64,000 nt of DNA from Paenibacillus sp. FSL R7-0204. Its GTDB lineage: Bacteria > Bacillota > Bacilli > Paenibacillales > Paenibacillaceae. Made by a program: the position numbers and the translations under genes. The stretch spans positions 1,240,001 through 1,304,000 of the forward strand of contig NZ_JBBOCA010000001.1 in assembly GCF_038002225.1 (NCBI RefSeq). Reading direction: 5' to 3'. This document shows, piece after piece, positions 34,031 through 42,519 of the stretch. Position 1 is the first letter of the stretch; each line of letters begins with the position of its first letter. The notes below the pieces were generated by a model that was not told the origin of the DNA, did no database searches, and was given only the letters and a program-made list of their open reading frames with translations.

Positions 34031-35251
34031 GTGCTCTATTTTATAAACCGGAAAGTGAGATGTACCCATTTGGAAGCTTTGAAGGAATTGATCGAGCAAG
34101 TGATGAGCGGCCGCACTCTGATTACGGCTACACTAAGCCAGCTGCGCAGCAAGGGCGATGCCCCCTACAATAAAGTGCAGGTCAAGCCTGTTGAGTTAAA
34201 AGGGAAGCTGCATTATCAGTTTGCCTATTATATCGGCCCTAAGGTGGAGCACCGCAACATTCCCGCAGAGGATGCCGCTGAAGAGATGCTCTCTTTGCTG
34301 AGGGACACCTTCCGCCAAGGTCTGCTGTGTACTGCCAGTGCCGACTATCAGGTGCTGATCAGCAAGAAATACAAGGTATCGATTCTGACCAAATCAGCCA
34401 GCAAGCAGGAAGTGCCGGATCTGGCCCATAACCGCCGGAAGCAGTATGTACTGGATGAGGGCGAGCCGGTGCCGTTCCTGGTCGAGCTTGGCATTATGAA
34501 CAGCGAGGGCAAGGTGCTGGCCAAGAAATATGATAAGTTCCGCCAGATCAACCGGTTCCTGGAGATGGTTCAGGATGTGCTGGGCGATCTGCCGGCAGGC
34601 CGGCCGCTGACGATTGTGGATTTTGGCTGCGGCAAGTCTTATTTGACCTTCGCCTTGTACCATTATCTCGCCGTCCGCGAGCAGCGGGAGCTGAATATTG
34701 TCGGCCTTGACCTTAAGGCGGATGTCATTGCGCACTGCGATGCGCTGGCTGCTAAGCTGGGCTATGACCGGCTGAAGTTCCTGGTGGGCGATATCGCCGA
34801 CTATAATGAGCTGGATCAGGTGGATATGGTAGTCACGCTGCATGCTTGTGATACCGCCACCGATGCTGCACTGGAGAAGGCCGTGCGCTGGGGCGCATCG
34901 GTAATCCTCTCGGTGCCCTGCTGCCAGCATGAGCTGTTCGCACAGGTAGAGAGTGAGGTGCTGAATCCGCTGCTGTCACACGGCATCCTGAAGGAGCGGT
35001 TCTCGGCGCTCGCCACCGATGCAATCCGGGCGAAGCTGCTGGACCTGATGGGCTACCGCAGCCAGCTGCTGGAATTCATCGATATGGAGCACACCCCGAA
35101 GAACATCCTGATCCGCGCCGTCCGCAGCGACAGCGGTGACCAGGCCGCCAAATGGCGCGAATACACCGCATTCCGCGATTTCCTCGGTGCCAAGCCTTAC
35201 CTGGAACGCGTCTGCTCCGACCTGCTGCCCGCCGGCAGTACAGAAGTTTAA
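34031..35251 (+). CDS. Class I SAM-dependent methyltransferase
   Basis: 406 residues. The N-terminal 170 residues are family-specific (LKGKLHYQFAYYIGPKVEHRN). The methyltransferase core follows with motif I TIVDFGCGKSYLTFALY, acidic loop IVGLDLKADVI and VDMVVTLHACDTATD, plus SVPCCQHEL near the active site. This layout (Methyltransf_32) recalls enzymes modifying RNA or protein; the target is unknown. The GTG start has GGGAG 5 bases upstream and lies 18 bases after the DUF6483 gene, so they are likely cotranscribed. Confidence 0.85.
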   Translation: MLYFINRKVRCTHLEALKELIEQVMSGRTLITATLSQLRSKGDAPYNKVQVKPVELKGKLHYQFAYYIGPKVEHRNIPAEDAAEEMLSLLRDTFRQGLLCTASADYQVLISKKYKVSILTKSASKQEVPDLAHNRRKQYVLDEGEPVPFLVELGIMNSEGKVLAKKYDKFRQINRFLEMVQDVLGDLPAGRPLTIVDFGCGKSYLTFALYHYLAVREQRELNIVGLDLKADVIAHCDALAAKLGYDRLKFLVGDIADYNELDQVDMVVTLHACDTATDAALEKAVRWGASVILSVPCCQHELFAQVESEVLNPLLSHGILKERFSALATDAIRAKLLDLMGYRSQLLEFIDMEHTPKNILIRAVRSDSGDQAAKWREYTAFRDFLGAKPYLERVCSDLLPAGSTEV

Positions 35252-35286
35252 TTCATGTGTTGAATAGTTTAGGGTATGACAGACCG

Positions 35287-35317
35287 GCCGCTTCCTGATG
35301 GGGGCGGCTGTTTTTTG
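35287..35317 (+). terminator. Terminator after the methyltransferase gene
   Basis: GCCGC (35287-35291) pairs with GCGGC (35304-35308), followed by TGTTTTTT. Confidence 0.65.
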
Positions 35318-35459
35318 TGGTTTCTGCGTTTGGTGGAATCAGGTGCACAAGTGCTCTTCATTTGTGCATTTGAGCTAACTCGGGTGGATTAGCCGCCTCT
35401 TCTGTTTTCCGGTAAATATGGGCAGACTGTTAAGCATCATGAGCAATAGGAGATTTAGG

Positions 35460-37319
35460 ATGCGGGTGAACAGGTATGGACGGCAAAGTGATTGGTTGGT
35501 TACTTTGGTTTGCGGGTTGGCGTTATTAGCAGCGGGGACGGCGGCCTGTGTGCTGAGAGGGTTCTTTTTCACCGGAGAGATGTATTTGTTCCTGACGGTG
35601 TGGTTTGGCTTGTGCGGAGTCTTGCTGGGATTGGTAGTTATCTATATGGCGACTGGTAGAGGGGCGCAAGTAGAGGAGCAGCCTGAACGTAGAAAGCATA
35701 TTCGGGAGTTGGCTGGCAGTATAGGTGGAGGGAGGGGGCTGGCTGTCTGGGGGTTACTCAGCGCTTGTGTGCTACTCTGTCTCTTATATGCTATCCAGGC
35801 ATTAGGCAGACCCGTATCCGCTCAAGGAACTGTGAATGAAATGCTGCGCTCAGGCTTCTACACTAGCTTTATTGCTCTCGCTTTGCTGGCGGCGCGAACC
35901 CGCCGGGGAGTAACTCTTCTTGCAGCAGTGTGGCATCTGCTTGGAATCACTATTAGTTTGTCGGCCCTTTTGGCGGTCTGCGGAGGTCTGCCAATTCCTT
36001 ATGCGGTGGCGTATACCCAATCGCCGGGAGTCAGTGCCACTGGTGCTAGGCTGGCCGGGCTGCTTCAGTATCCGAATGCCTTTGGTGCGGTGATGGCCGT
36101 GTATTTACTGGAACGGCTGTTTGCAGCCGCTTATAGCTTCGGGTCTGGAGATTCTGGGAAAGCAGCGGATGGGGAGAAGAACGGTGCGTTTGGAGGCGTG
36201 GCTGTAGGCGGAGTAGATAAGGGAGGTGCAGGCAGCAGTGCGGTGCGTGCGAGTGTCAGTGGAGCGGGTGAGGTAGGGGCAGGAGGTGTGGGTGTGGACA
36301 ATAATGCTGAGCGTATGGGCGTCAGGGGAGCGGGTGAGATAGATGCAGAAGATACGGGTGCGGGCAAAAGTTCGGAGCGAACGGGGGGCAGCAGAGCGGG
36401 GGAAGAAGGTACAGGAGATGCCGGCATCAATTGGAAGCGGACCGGAACCAGGTCCGCTTTGCACTGGCTAAGAGCGGCGCGCCTGCTGCCGCTCTTCCCG
36501 TACGCCGCCGCGCTGCTGCTCAGCGAGTCGCGCGGCGCATGGCTGGCTGCGGCTGCCGCCGGTGCCGCAGCCCTTCTCCTGAAGCGGCAACTGTTCGTGC
36601 CGCTACTAATCACCGGCGCCGCCCCCGTTGCCGCGGCGGCGCTGCTCTACCGCCAGCTGGCCCGCTCCGGGCTGGCGGCAGAGCCCTTGCCCGGCCTGCT
36701 GCTGCTGGCCGGGCTCTGGGCCGGCGCGTGGCTGGCCGGCCTATGGCTGCACCGCCGCAGCTGCCATGCGGCGGGCGGGGACCGCGCCGCCCTGCTGGCG
36801 CTGGCGGCGGCGGGCTGGACGGCGGCGGCCAGCGCCGTCCTGCTGCTGGTACGCGCGCGGATCACCGGGCCGTCACCGACGGCCGCCGCGCGCGGGCTGT
36901 TCTACCGCGACGCCTGGAAGCTCGCGGCAGAAGCGCCCTGGCTGGGGCGCGGGGGCGAGACCTGGCGGCATATGTATCTTGCCGCCCAGTCCCGCCCCTA
37001 CGTGGGCAGCCAGGTGCACAGCGGTTACCTCGACATCCTGCTGAACCTCGGGATGGCGGGTCTGGCTGCGGTTCTCCTGCTGCTCCTGGCCGCAGGAGGG
37101 CTGGTATTCAAGGCGTCACCAAGGCTGCTTCCGCCCTTGCTCGTGATCATGCTGCATAGCGCAGCCGATTTCGACTTGAGCTATGGACTGGTCTGGTTGC
37201 TGCTGCTCCTGTTGCCCGCCTGGGCATTTGCCGAAGCAAATAGCCTGACTATTAGGAAGGTTGACTCTCCAGCTCTGCATGACTCCCGTTGGCAGCGCAG
37301 CAAGCTGACTGACCAGTGA
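35460..37319 (+). CDS. O-antigen ligase (Wzy)-like membrane protein, membrane part of a split gene
   Basis: 619 residues, about 12 membrane helices. The ligase-type signature is LLSESRGAWLAAAAA in mid-protein, and LGRGGETWRHMYL with QVHSGYLDILLNLGM lies near the end. Such proteins join or polymerise glycans at the outer face of the membrane. The ATG at 35460 has AGGAG 7 bases upstream; earlier ATGs lack one. A hydrophilic Gly-rich insert (about residues 236-330) separates the halves. The stop is TGA, and the same frame continues without break into a TPR-type tail that normally belongs to this protein. Confidence 0.8.
   Translation: MRVNRYGRQSDWLVTLVCGLALLAAGTAACVLRGFFFTGEMYLFLTVWFGLCGVLLGLVVIYMATGRGAQVEEQPERRKHIRELAGSIGGGRGLAVWGLLSACVLLCLLYAIQALGRPVSAQGTVNEMLRSGFYTSFIALALLAARTRRGVTLLAAVWHLLGITISLSALLAVCGGLPIPYAVAYTQSPGVSATGARLAGLLQYPNAFGAVMAVYLLERLFAAAYSFGSGDSGKAADGEKNGAFGGVAVGGVDKGGAGSSAVRASVSGAGEVGAGGVGVDNNAERMGVRGAGEIDAEDTGAGKSSERTGGSRAGEEGTGDAGINWKRTGTRSALHWLRAARLLPLFPYAAALLLSESRGAWLAAAAAGAAALLLKRQLFVPLLITGAAPVAAAALLYRQLARSGLAAEPLPGLLLLAGLWAGAWLAGLWLHRRSCHAAGGDRAALLALAAAGWTAAASAVLLLVRARITGPSPTAAARGLFYRDAWKLAAEAPWLGRGGETWRHMYLAAQSRPYVGSQVHSGYLDILLNLGMAGLAAVLLLLLAAGGLVFKASPRLLPPLLVIMLHSAADFDLSYGLVWLLLLLLPAWAFAEANSLTIRKVDSPALHDSRWQRSKLTDQ
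36165..36445 (+). repeat. Degenerate 66-bp (22-codon) tandem repeats inside the ligase-like gene
   Basis: The insert reads as imperfect 22-residue units: VSGAGEVGAGGVGV...AERMG, then VRGAGEIDAEDTGAG...SERTG, then a 20-residue unit GSRAGEEGTGDAG...KRTG, perhaps preceded by one more diverged unit. Base composition changes sharply after it: bases 36480-36960 are very GC-rich. The insert lies in a predicted loop between membrane helices. Confidence 0.65.
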
Positions 37320-37973
37320 AGGAAGCGGCCGCGCCGATTATGGGTTTATGCAGGCATAACTGTTGTCTGCGGGCTGACCCTCCTGTGCAGCGTTTTTTCC
37401 TTCCAGGCCATGAAAGGGGCTGCCCTATTCAAGCAGGCGGTCAGAGAGAAAGATCCTGCCGTACGAATTACACTGCTGCAGCAATCACTGAGATGGAATC
37501 CGAGAGAGCCGCAGACTGCGGTTGCTTTATCGCGACTGCTTTCACAGAAGCAGGGGGTTGATCTGTTGTTGCGAAGCCTGTCATTCTCTCCGGGGGATGT
37601 TGCTCTGCATGGGGAGCTTGCGGCAAGTTATCTGCGGGGCGGTAATCCTGGAGAAGCGCTGTACTGGGTCCGCCGCAGTCAACAGACGGATCACTTTAAT
37701 GCTGCGGGGCGGCTTACTGCCTTAAGAGGAATGCTTGAGATGGGGCAACGCAGCTTGGCAGAGGGAGACAGACGTATAGCGGCGGACAGCGCGGCGGCGG
37801 GACTAGAGTTACTGCGGCAGTACAGCCTGCTGACCACCAAGGAGCAGGACAGAGGACCGCAGCATAATGACCGTAACTTCACCCTACTTCCGCAGAGCGA
37901 AGGGATCTACTTTCAGTTAATCCATTTACAGTCCCAGGCGGTGCTTAGCTCCAACGACACCAACGACAGATAA
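37320..37973 (+). pseudogene. TPR-like tail separated from the ligase-like gene by an in-frame TGA
   Basis: The frame continues directly from the TGA at 37317-37319: a basic patch (RKRPRRLW), a membrane helix (VYAGITVVCGLTLLCSVFSF) and about 185 residues of TPR-like helices (ALFKQAVREKDPAVRITLLQQ, WNPREPQTAVALSRLL, GNPGEALYWVRRS). No ATG, GTG or TTG lies between the TGA and an ATG at 37410, which comes after the membrane helix. Bacillota O-antigen-ligase-like proteins commonly carry such a TPR tail. The simplest reading is a nonsense mutation or sequence error; an independent protein from 37410 is possible but has no clear ribosome site. Confidence 0.65.
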
Positions 37974-38102
37974 GACGCACCTCAGAGTGGAATTCGGGGC
38001 TTGGTAGCCGCTGGGGTGAACATATCAGCATAATAACCGCAACTTTACCCTAATACGGTCCATCACTGGAATCTCTCTTATTAGCCTGCCTCCCGACTAA
38101 TC

Positions 38103-38756
38103 TCAGGCTTTAACACGCCTCGAGATCAGCCATGAGTACACAATAGGGAGAATAATCATGATTACCAGAGCGGTGATGATCATGCTGATCGACAGCGTAA
38201 CGGGCATGAAGGCCGCAAGCACAATTAGCAGACCGCCGCTCACCCACATCCTTCCGGAGAAGCGGTGGGTTCTCCGCCATACGGCAGGGTCATGCAGCGT
38301 CCAAGGCGTGCGGACTCCCGTGAAATAATTATCCCTGATCTGCGGCAGGAAATTTCCGATTACAGCCAGCAGCAGCCCTATGCTTACAGTAGCCCATTTT
38401 CCGGCAGGAAATTGCACATCCAGCCCATAACTGACCGACAGGACAAGGGCGGCATCACAGATGACGGCAACGGTGAGACGGACCATTTTGTAAGCGCCCG
38501 GGAACTTATTGTAATTCTCTCCCTTGGGGTCAACATTGCGAATGAACTGCGTAGCGAGCGGAAAAATCAAGCCCATAAAAGAGAACAAGGCAATAACCGA
38601 ACCCTTGCTCCAGTAAGTATTGACCTTGCCGGTTATACTGAATTGGGCGGGCAGCTGATCCGGCAGCCTGCCGTAATTCACCAGCGCATAGCCCAGTGAG
38701 AGAAACCCAAGAATGACAACCAGCGTATCCTGCCATTTCCATGTGAAATTCTTCAT
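38103..38756 (-). CDS. sdpI: SdpI-like membrane protein (DUF1648 plus SdpI domain)
   Basis: 217 residues, about six membrane helices. The N-terminal DUF1648 part has LPDQLPAQFSITGKVNTYWSKG, and the C-terminal SdpI part has NYFTGVRTPWTL and WRRTHRFSGRMW. In B. subtilis SdpI protects against the SdpC killing toxin and signals to SdpR. No sdpABC toxin genes are visible here. The start overlaps the sdpR stop (TGATG), and GGAGG lies upstream. Confidence 0.85.
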   Translation of the reverse strand: MKNFTWKWQDTLVVILGFLSLGYALVNYGRLPDQLPAQFSITGKVNTYWSKGSVIALFSFMGLIFPLATQFIRNVDPKGENYNKFPGAYKMVRLTVAVICDAALVLSVSYGLDVQFPAGKWATVSIGLLLAVIGNFLPQIRDNYFTGVRTPWTLHDPAVWRRTHRFSGRMWVSGGLLIVLAAFMPVTLSISMIITALVIMIILPIVYSWLISRRVKA

Positions 38757-39127
38757 CAAGATTCATCCTCCGTATGTTTAATAGTGCCCGGACCACTTTT
38801 CCCCTTGGCCCGCAAGCCCTTTGGGTTAGCATCCGCCTGAACCTCCGGTTTGCTGTCCGTACTGCCCTTGCCTTTACCCGTCAATTCGAGGAACCAGCCA
38901 AGCACCTCTTCAAGTACCGTGGAGTCCAGAGAATAGACGATGAATTGCCCGTTACGTTCGTCCTGCACCAGCCCCGCGTGCTTCAGCGCATTGAGGTGGT
39001 GAGAGATGCTGGGCTTCGTCATATTGAAAAAATCGGCGATTTCCCCGGCCGTCCGGTCCTTTTCACGCAGCAGCCGGAGAATTTGTCTCCGGGTCGGGTC
39101 GGCGAGCGCTTTGAACGATTCATTCAA
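38756..39127 (-). CDS. sdpR: ArsR-family repressor, SdpR-like
   Basis: 123 residues. Winged helix about 1-85: FKALADPTRRQILRLL, AGEIADFFNMTKPSISHHLNAL and the wing ERNGQFIVYSLD. Residues 90-123 form a charged tail absent from most SdpR proteins. SdpR represses its own sdpRI operon until SdpI at the membrane sequesters it. Translation is coupled to sdpI. The upstream 39128-39371 region contains AT-rich sequence typical of a promoter and operator, but no site could be defined. Confidence 0.85.
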   Translation of the reverse strand: MNESFKALADPTRRQILRLLREKDRTAGEIADFFNMTKPSISHHLNALKHAGLVQDERNGQFIVYSLDSTVLEEVLGWFLELTGKGKGSTDSKPEVQADANPKGLRAKGKSGPGTIKHTEDES

Positions 39128-39371
39128 CTCTATATCCTCCTTTCGATATTTAAATAATTATCTAAATATATAATATGACTCGATTCCAATCTTTGTCAAT
39201 ACAGAAACTCACATCTGTTTCAGGAGGGGGTTGTTCATATTCCTTAAGTAGAAGTCGTAAGCCTGCATATGCTAGAATAGGCTAGGAGAAGCTGGATACA
39301 TAGAGCGGTTAAGCAGATGGGTTCTGCCAGCAGAATACCAGGCTATTACGCCATACGGGAGGAGACCTGCA

Positions 39372-39986
39372 GTGCACTTTATATCTGATGTCATTTCACA
39401 ATTGTTTGAATGGATTCAGTCTTTGGGCTACTTCGGGATTATGATCGGGCTCATGATTGAAGTCATTCCAAGTGAGATTGTCCTGGCTTTTGGCGGCTAT
39501 TTGGTCTCACAAGGCGATATTAACTTTTTTGGCGCGGTGCTGTTCGGTACCGTCGGGGGAGTGATCGCCCAGATCTTTGTTTATTGGATTGGCCGTTATG
39601 GCGGCAGACCTGTGCTGGAGAAGTACGGCAAGTACATTTTTATCTCCAAAAAGCATATTGACCACTCCGAAGAATGGTTTCAAAAGTATGGGACCGGTGT
39701 GATTTTCACAGCCCGCTTTATCCCGGTTGTCCGTCATGCCATCTCGGTTCCGGCTGGTATTTCCCGCATGCCGCTGGGCAAATTCACTTTACTGACAACC
39801 CTTGCAGTCATTCCGTGGAGCGCGTTGTTTGTCTATCTGGGATATACGCTTGGGGACAAGTGGAAGACCATTGATGAGGTCGCAGCCAAGTACACTCATG
39901 AGATTCTTCTTGGCGCTATTGCGGTAATTATTCTGTATTTCCTGTTCAAGTGGTACAAATCCAAAAAGAAGGGTAGTGCAGTATGA
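39372..39986 (+). CDS. DedA family membrane protein
   Basis: 204 residues with the DedA/SNARE-associated pattern: GLMIEVIPSEIVLAFGGYLVSQG, then GRYGGRPVLEKYGKY and the FTARFIPVVRHAISVPAGISRM box with the conserved Arg residues. DedA proteins include flippases for undecaprenyl phosphate and phospholipids. The start is GTG with GGAGG upstream. It overlaps the next gene by four bases, so the three genes from here form one operon. Confidence 0.9.
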   Translation: MHFISDVISQLFEWIQSLGYFGIMIGLMIEVIPSEIVLAFGGYLVSQGDINFFGAVLFGTVGGVIAQIFVYWIGRYGGRPVLEKYGKYIFISKKHIDHSEEWFQKYGTGVIFTARFIPVVRHAISVPAGISRMPLGKFTLLTTLAVIPWSALFVYLGYTLGDKWKTIDEVAAKYTHEILLGAIAVIILYFLFKWYKSKKKGSAV

Positions 39987-40549
39987 AGCAGAATGTAGCA
40001 TCCAAATTTGGCCAAGGCCTGACTCCGCGCCAGTTCGTGGAAGCCATGACGAAGAATCAGCAGGCTTTTGAATCCTGGTATGAGAAGTTCGCCTGGGAAG
40101 ACGAGAGTGACCGCGAATATTTCGAGAGCCTGAATCACCGTGATGATCTGCGTGTGCTGATTCTGGCTGCGGACTGGTGCGGAGATGTGGTCCGCAATGT
40201 CCCGGTGGTCTTCCGGATTCTGGAGACTGCGGGCATCAAGACGGAAGTGCTGATTCTCGAAGAGAACCAGGAGCTGATGGACAACTTCCTGACCATGGGC
40301 GGCCGTTCCGTTCCCATCGTGATTTTTGCGGATACCGGAGGTTATGTACTGGGGCAGTGGGGACCGCGTCCGGAGCATGTCCAGACCCTGATGAGAGAAT
40401 TCAAACGGGAGAACCCGGACCGCGAAGCAGCGGACTATGACAGCAAAATTACCGAAGTGCGCAAAGCAATGGGGCAAGCCTACGGAGAAGGAACGGAATC
40501 ACACGCAGTTATCGCCAAAGAGCTGCGCAGTCTGATCTCCGGATTCTAA
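39983..40549 (+). CDS. Thioredoxin-fold protein with a single active-site cysteine
   Basis: 188 residues, Thioredoxin_9-like. The active-site region is LAADWCGDVVRNVPVV: the first Cys is present but the second position of WCxxC is Val, so it cannot form the normal disulfide. The cis-Pro loop is GRSVPIVIF. A monothiol or non-redox role is inferred. It overlaps the DedA gene by ATGA and shares one base with the following hydrolase gene. Confidence 0.82.
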   Translation: MKQNVASKFGQGLTPRQFVEAMTKNQQAFESWYEKFAWEDESDREYFESLNHRDDLRVLILAADWCGDVVRNVPVVFRILETAGIKTEVLILEENQELMDNFLTMGGRSVPIVIFADTGGYVLGQWGPRPEHVQTLMREFKRENPDREAADYDSKITEVRKAMGQAYGEGTESHAVIAKELRSLISGF

Positions 40550-41184
40550 TGCCGATGCTTAATATTCGTTCTTATAATCTGGGGGCACTCCAGACCAATG
40601 CCTATCTTCTGACGGGGGCAGACCCTAAGCGCGGTGTCATCATTGATCCGGGTGCTAATCCAGCGGGTCTTCTCCGGGCTGCTGAGGGTATGGAGATTGA
40701 AGCGATTCTGCTGACGCATGCCCATTTCGACCATATTGCCGGGCTGCACGAGGTCCGCAAAGCCAAGAAGTGCCCGGTCTATATCCATCCGCTGGAGAGC
40801 GAATGGCTGGGCAGCCCGAAGCTGAACGGCTCCTTAATGTGGCCTGATACTACGCCTCCCATCAGCACAGATCCGGCAGAATACGATTTGGCGGAAGGCC
40901 AGATTCTCAAGCTGCTCGGCCTTTCTTTCCGTGTGCTGCATACGCCGGGACATTCGCCGGGCAGCGTCAGCTTTTTATGCGGGAATGATTTGTTCGCCGG
41001 CGATGTCTTGTTCAAAATGGGAGTAGGACGTACCGATCTTCCGGGCGGCAGAGAAGGGGATCTGATTGACTCGATCCGCGGTAAGCTTTACCGGCTGGAT
41101 GAGGAAGTGAGAGTGTTCCCCGGACATGGTCCGCGAACCTCAATCGGCTATGAGAAGCTTCACAACCCTTATGTCCCGATGTAA
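40549..41184 (+). CDS. MBL-fold hydrolase, glyoxalase II-like
   Basis: 211 residues. Metal ligands: THAHFDHIAGL, TPGHSPGS, LFAGDVLF and FPGHGP. This is the YqgX/glyoxalase-II-like group, which hydrolyses thioesters such as S-lactoyl-bacillithiol or has related activities. QTNAYLLTG is the typical N-terminus. Its start shares the A of the upstream TAA stop, so translation is coupled. It closes the DedA operon, followed by a terminator. Confidence 0.88.
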   Translation: MPMLNIRSYNLGALQTNAYLLTGADPKRGVIIDPGANPAGLLRAAEGMEIEAILLTHAHFDHIAGLHEVRKAKKCPVYIHPLESEWLGSPKLNGSLMWPDTTPPISTDPAEYDLAEGQILKLLGLSFRVLHTPGHSPGSVSFLCGNDLFAGDVLFKMGVGRTDLPGGREGDLIDSIRGKLYRLDEEVRVFPGHGPRTSIGYEKLHNPYVPM

Positions 41185-41325
41185 GAGGACGCCAAAGCCG
41201 TTCCGTTTGCCGTGTAACGACATCCTCTGGCCGGATTTGACACAAACCGGGAAATTAGAGGTAGACAAGCCCAGGCCAGATTGTTACAATATGGTTAATT
41301 AAATGTAACATTTACCTCGCGAAGC

Positions 41326-41366
41326 ACGCAGACTGTGGAATAATCCCGGTTTGCGTTCTTTTTTTT
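41326..41366 (+). terminator. Terminator after the MBL gene
   Basis: ACGCAGAC (41326-41333) pairs with GTTTGCGT (41349-41356), then T-rich sequence to 41366. Upstream, TGTTACA (41282-41288) is inverted as TGTAACA (41304-41310), which could be an operator. Confidence 0.75.
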
Positions 41367-41399
41367 GCCTATAGATATGAATTTTTAGGGGGAAGCAGA

Positions 41400-41606
41400 A
41401 TGAAGGATAATATGCGTTGCCAGTTGGATTATGGGGAATTGGAAGCGAAAGATTCATTGATAGCGGAGCGGAATGAAGTGAATGATCTGGACGGGAAGAG
41501 TGATACTAAGTATACGCTGTTCTGGAGCTTTCCCGGAGGCAAGGGGGCAATTCAGCCATGGAGACGCAGACTGTGGGAGCTGCAGAATAATTCTGACTCG
41601 GAATGA
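41400..41606 (+). CDS. Small hypothetical protein upstream of sigY
   Basis: 68 residues, acidic N-terminal half (YGELEAKDSLIAERNEVNDL) and aromatic/basic C-terminal part (FWSFPGGKGAIQPWRRRLWEL). AGGGGG is well placed before the ATG. No family was recognised, and its stop overlaps the likely SigY promoter. It might be a short stand-alone protein or a leader peptide. Confidence 0.5.
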   Translation: MKDNMRCQLDYGELEAKDSLIAERNEVNDLDGKSDTKYTLFWSFPGGKGAIQPWRRRLWELQNNSDSE

Positions 41607-41629
41607 ACGATAACTATTACATAGACGTA
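41604..41629 (+). promoter_or_regulatory. Candidate autoregulated SigY promoter
   Basis: TGAACG (41604-41609), a 16-base spacer and CGTA (41626-41629) resemble the SigY promoter of B. subtilis, recalled as TGAACG-N17-CGTC. It lies about 35 bases before sigY. Confidence 0.55.
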
Positions 41630-41664
41630 TTACAGGTGTGACAAAAGAGATAAGGGGAGGGGCT

Positions 41665-42207
41665 ATGGGCGACAGGACGCTGGAGATGATCAGCCAGGCA
41701 CAGCAGGGTGACGCTGCTGCACTGGCCGTGCTGCTGCGGGAGCATTATCCCTTCCTGTACAAGTATCTGATCAAAGCGACGCTTGACCCTTTGCTTGCGG
41801 AAGAGATTGCTCAGGATACGATGGTCAGATGCATGGAAAAGATCGGGAGCTATAACGGGACCTCGGCATTCTCTTCATGGCTGATTACCATTGGCAGCCG
41901 GTTGTACATTGACCGTAAGCGGCGCTGGAGCCGGGAGGCACAGTGGCGGGAGAGACAGATGCAGGAGCAGGGTAACCGCAGTTTACGCTGGAGCTTTGAG
42001 AGCCGGAATATGGAGTGGAGTGAAGTGCTTGATGCCTTGTCGCGTCTATCCTCTGCGCACAGAATGGCTGTACTGCTGAAGCATTATTACGGATACAGCT
42101 ACGATGAGATCGGGGAGATGCTGGAGATCCCTTCCGGAACGGTCAAATCACGGGTAGCTGCCGGACTGGGTCAACTGCGAAAGGAGCTGAATGAGGATGA
42201 GGTTTAA
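41665..42207 (+). CDS. sigY: ECF sigma factor SigY
   Basis: 180 residues. Region 2: LREHYPFLYKYLIKATLDP, AEEIAQDTMVRCMEKI and SAFSSWLITIGSRLYID. Region 4: HRMAVLLKHYYGYSYDEIGEML and SGTVKSRV. The SAFSSWLI stretch and the yxlCDEFG genes behind it identify SigY. B. subtilis SigY activates mainly its own operon, with YxlC and YxlD as inhibitors. The ATG at 41665 with GGGGAGG is preferred to a GTG nine codons earlier. Confidence 0.9.
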   Translation: MGDRTLEMISQAQQGDAAALAVLLREHYPFLYKYLIKATLDPLLAEEIAQDTMVRCMEKIGSYNGTSAFSSWLITIGSRLYIDRKRRWSREAQWRERQMQEQGNRSLRWSFESRNMEWSEVLDALSRLSSAHRMAVLLKHYYGYSYDEIGEMLEIPSGTVKSRVAAGLGQLRKELNEDEV

Positions 42208-42517
42208 GAGTGACGAGGAGCTGCTGGGTAAGCTGTCCGCAGAGCTGGATCATCTGGATATGCTCTATGCCGATATTACTCCGCCCTCCCTGCCGGAGCT
42301 GGAGCAGCTAATTGCCGGGGAAGCTGTGCGCCGGAGGAAGCGGCGCCGTAAGGAACTGCTGCTATTCCTTTTGGTGGCTCTTGTAATGGTTACCATAGTG
42401 ATTTCTATTCTAAGCACGGCGCCGGTGCTGTACTGGAGTCTGCAGGCGGTGTTCATCCTGAGTGCACTCGGCAGCCTGGGAGCAGCGCGGATCAGACACG
42501 GGCGGGAGGAATCATAA
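42191..42517 (+). CDS. yxlC: YxlC, probable SigY antagonist
   Basis: 108 residues. The N-terminal cytoplasmic part (DEELLGKLSAELDHLDMLY) is followed by a basic patch (RRRKRRRKE) and two membrane helices (about 55-95). It fits YxlC, which with YxlD restrains SigY at the membrane. It overlaps the sigY end by 17 bases; a second ATG two codons in is also possible. Confidence 0.82.
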   Translation: MRMRFKSDEELLGKLSAELDHLDMLYADITPPSLPELEQLIAGEAVRRRKRRRKELLLFLLVALVMVTIVISILSTAPVLYWSLQAVFILSALGSLGAARIRHGREES

Positions 42518-42519
42518 GC

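Noticed and set aside
36431..37159. 242-residue Arg-rich frame overlapping the ligase-like gene
   Set aside because: A plus-one shadow of a GC-rich membrane-protein sequence without a ribosome site.
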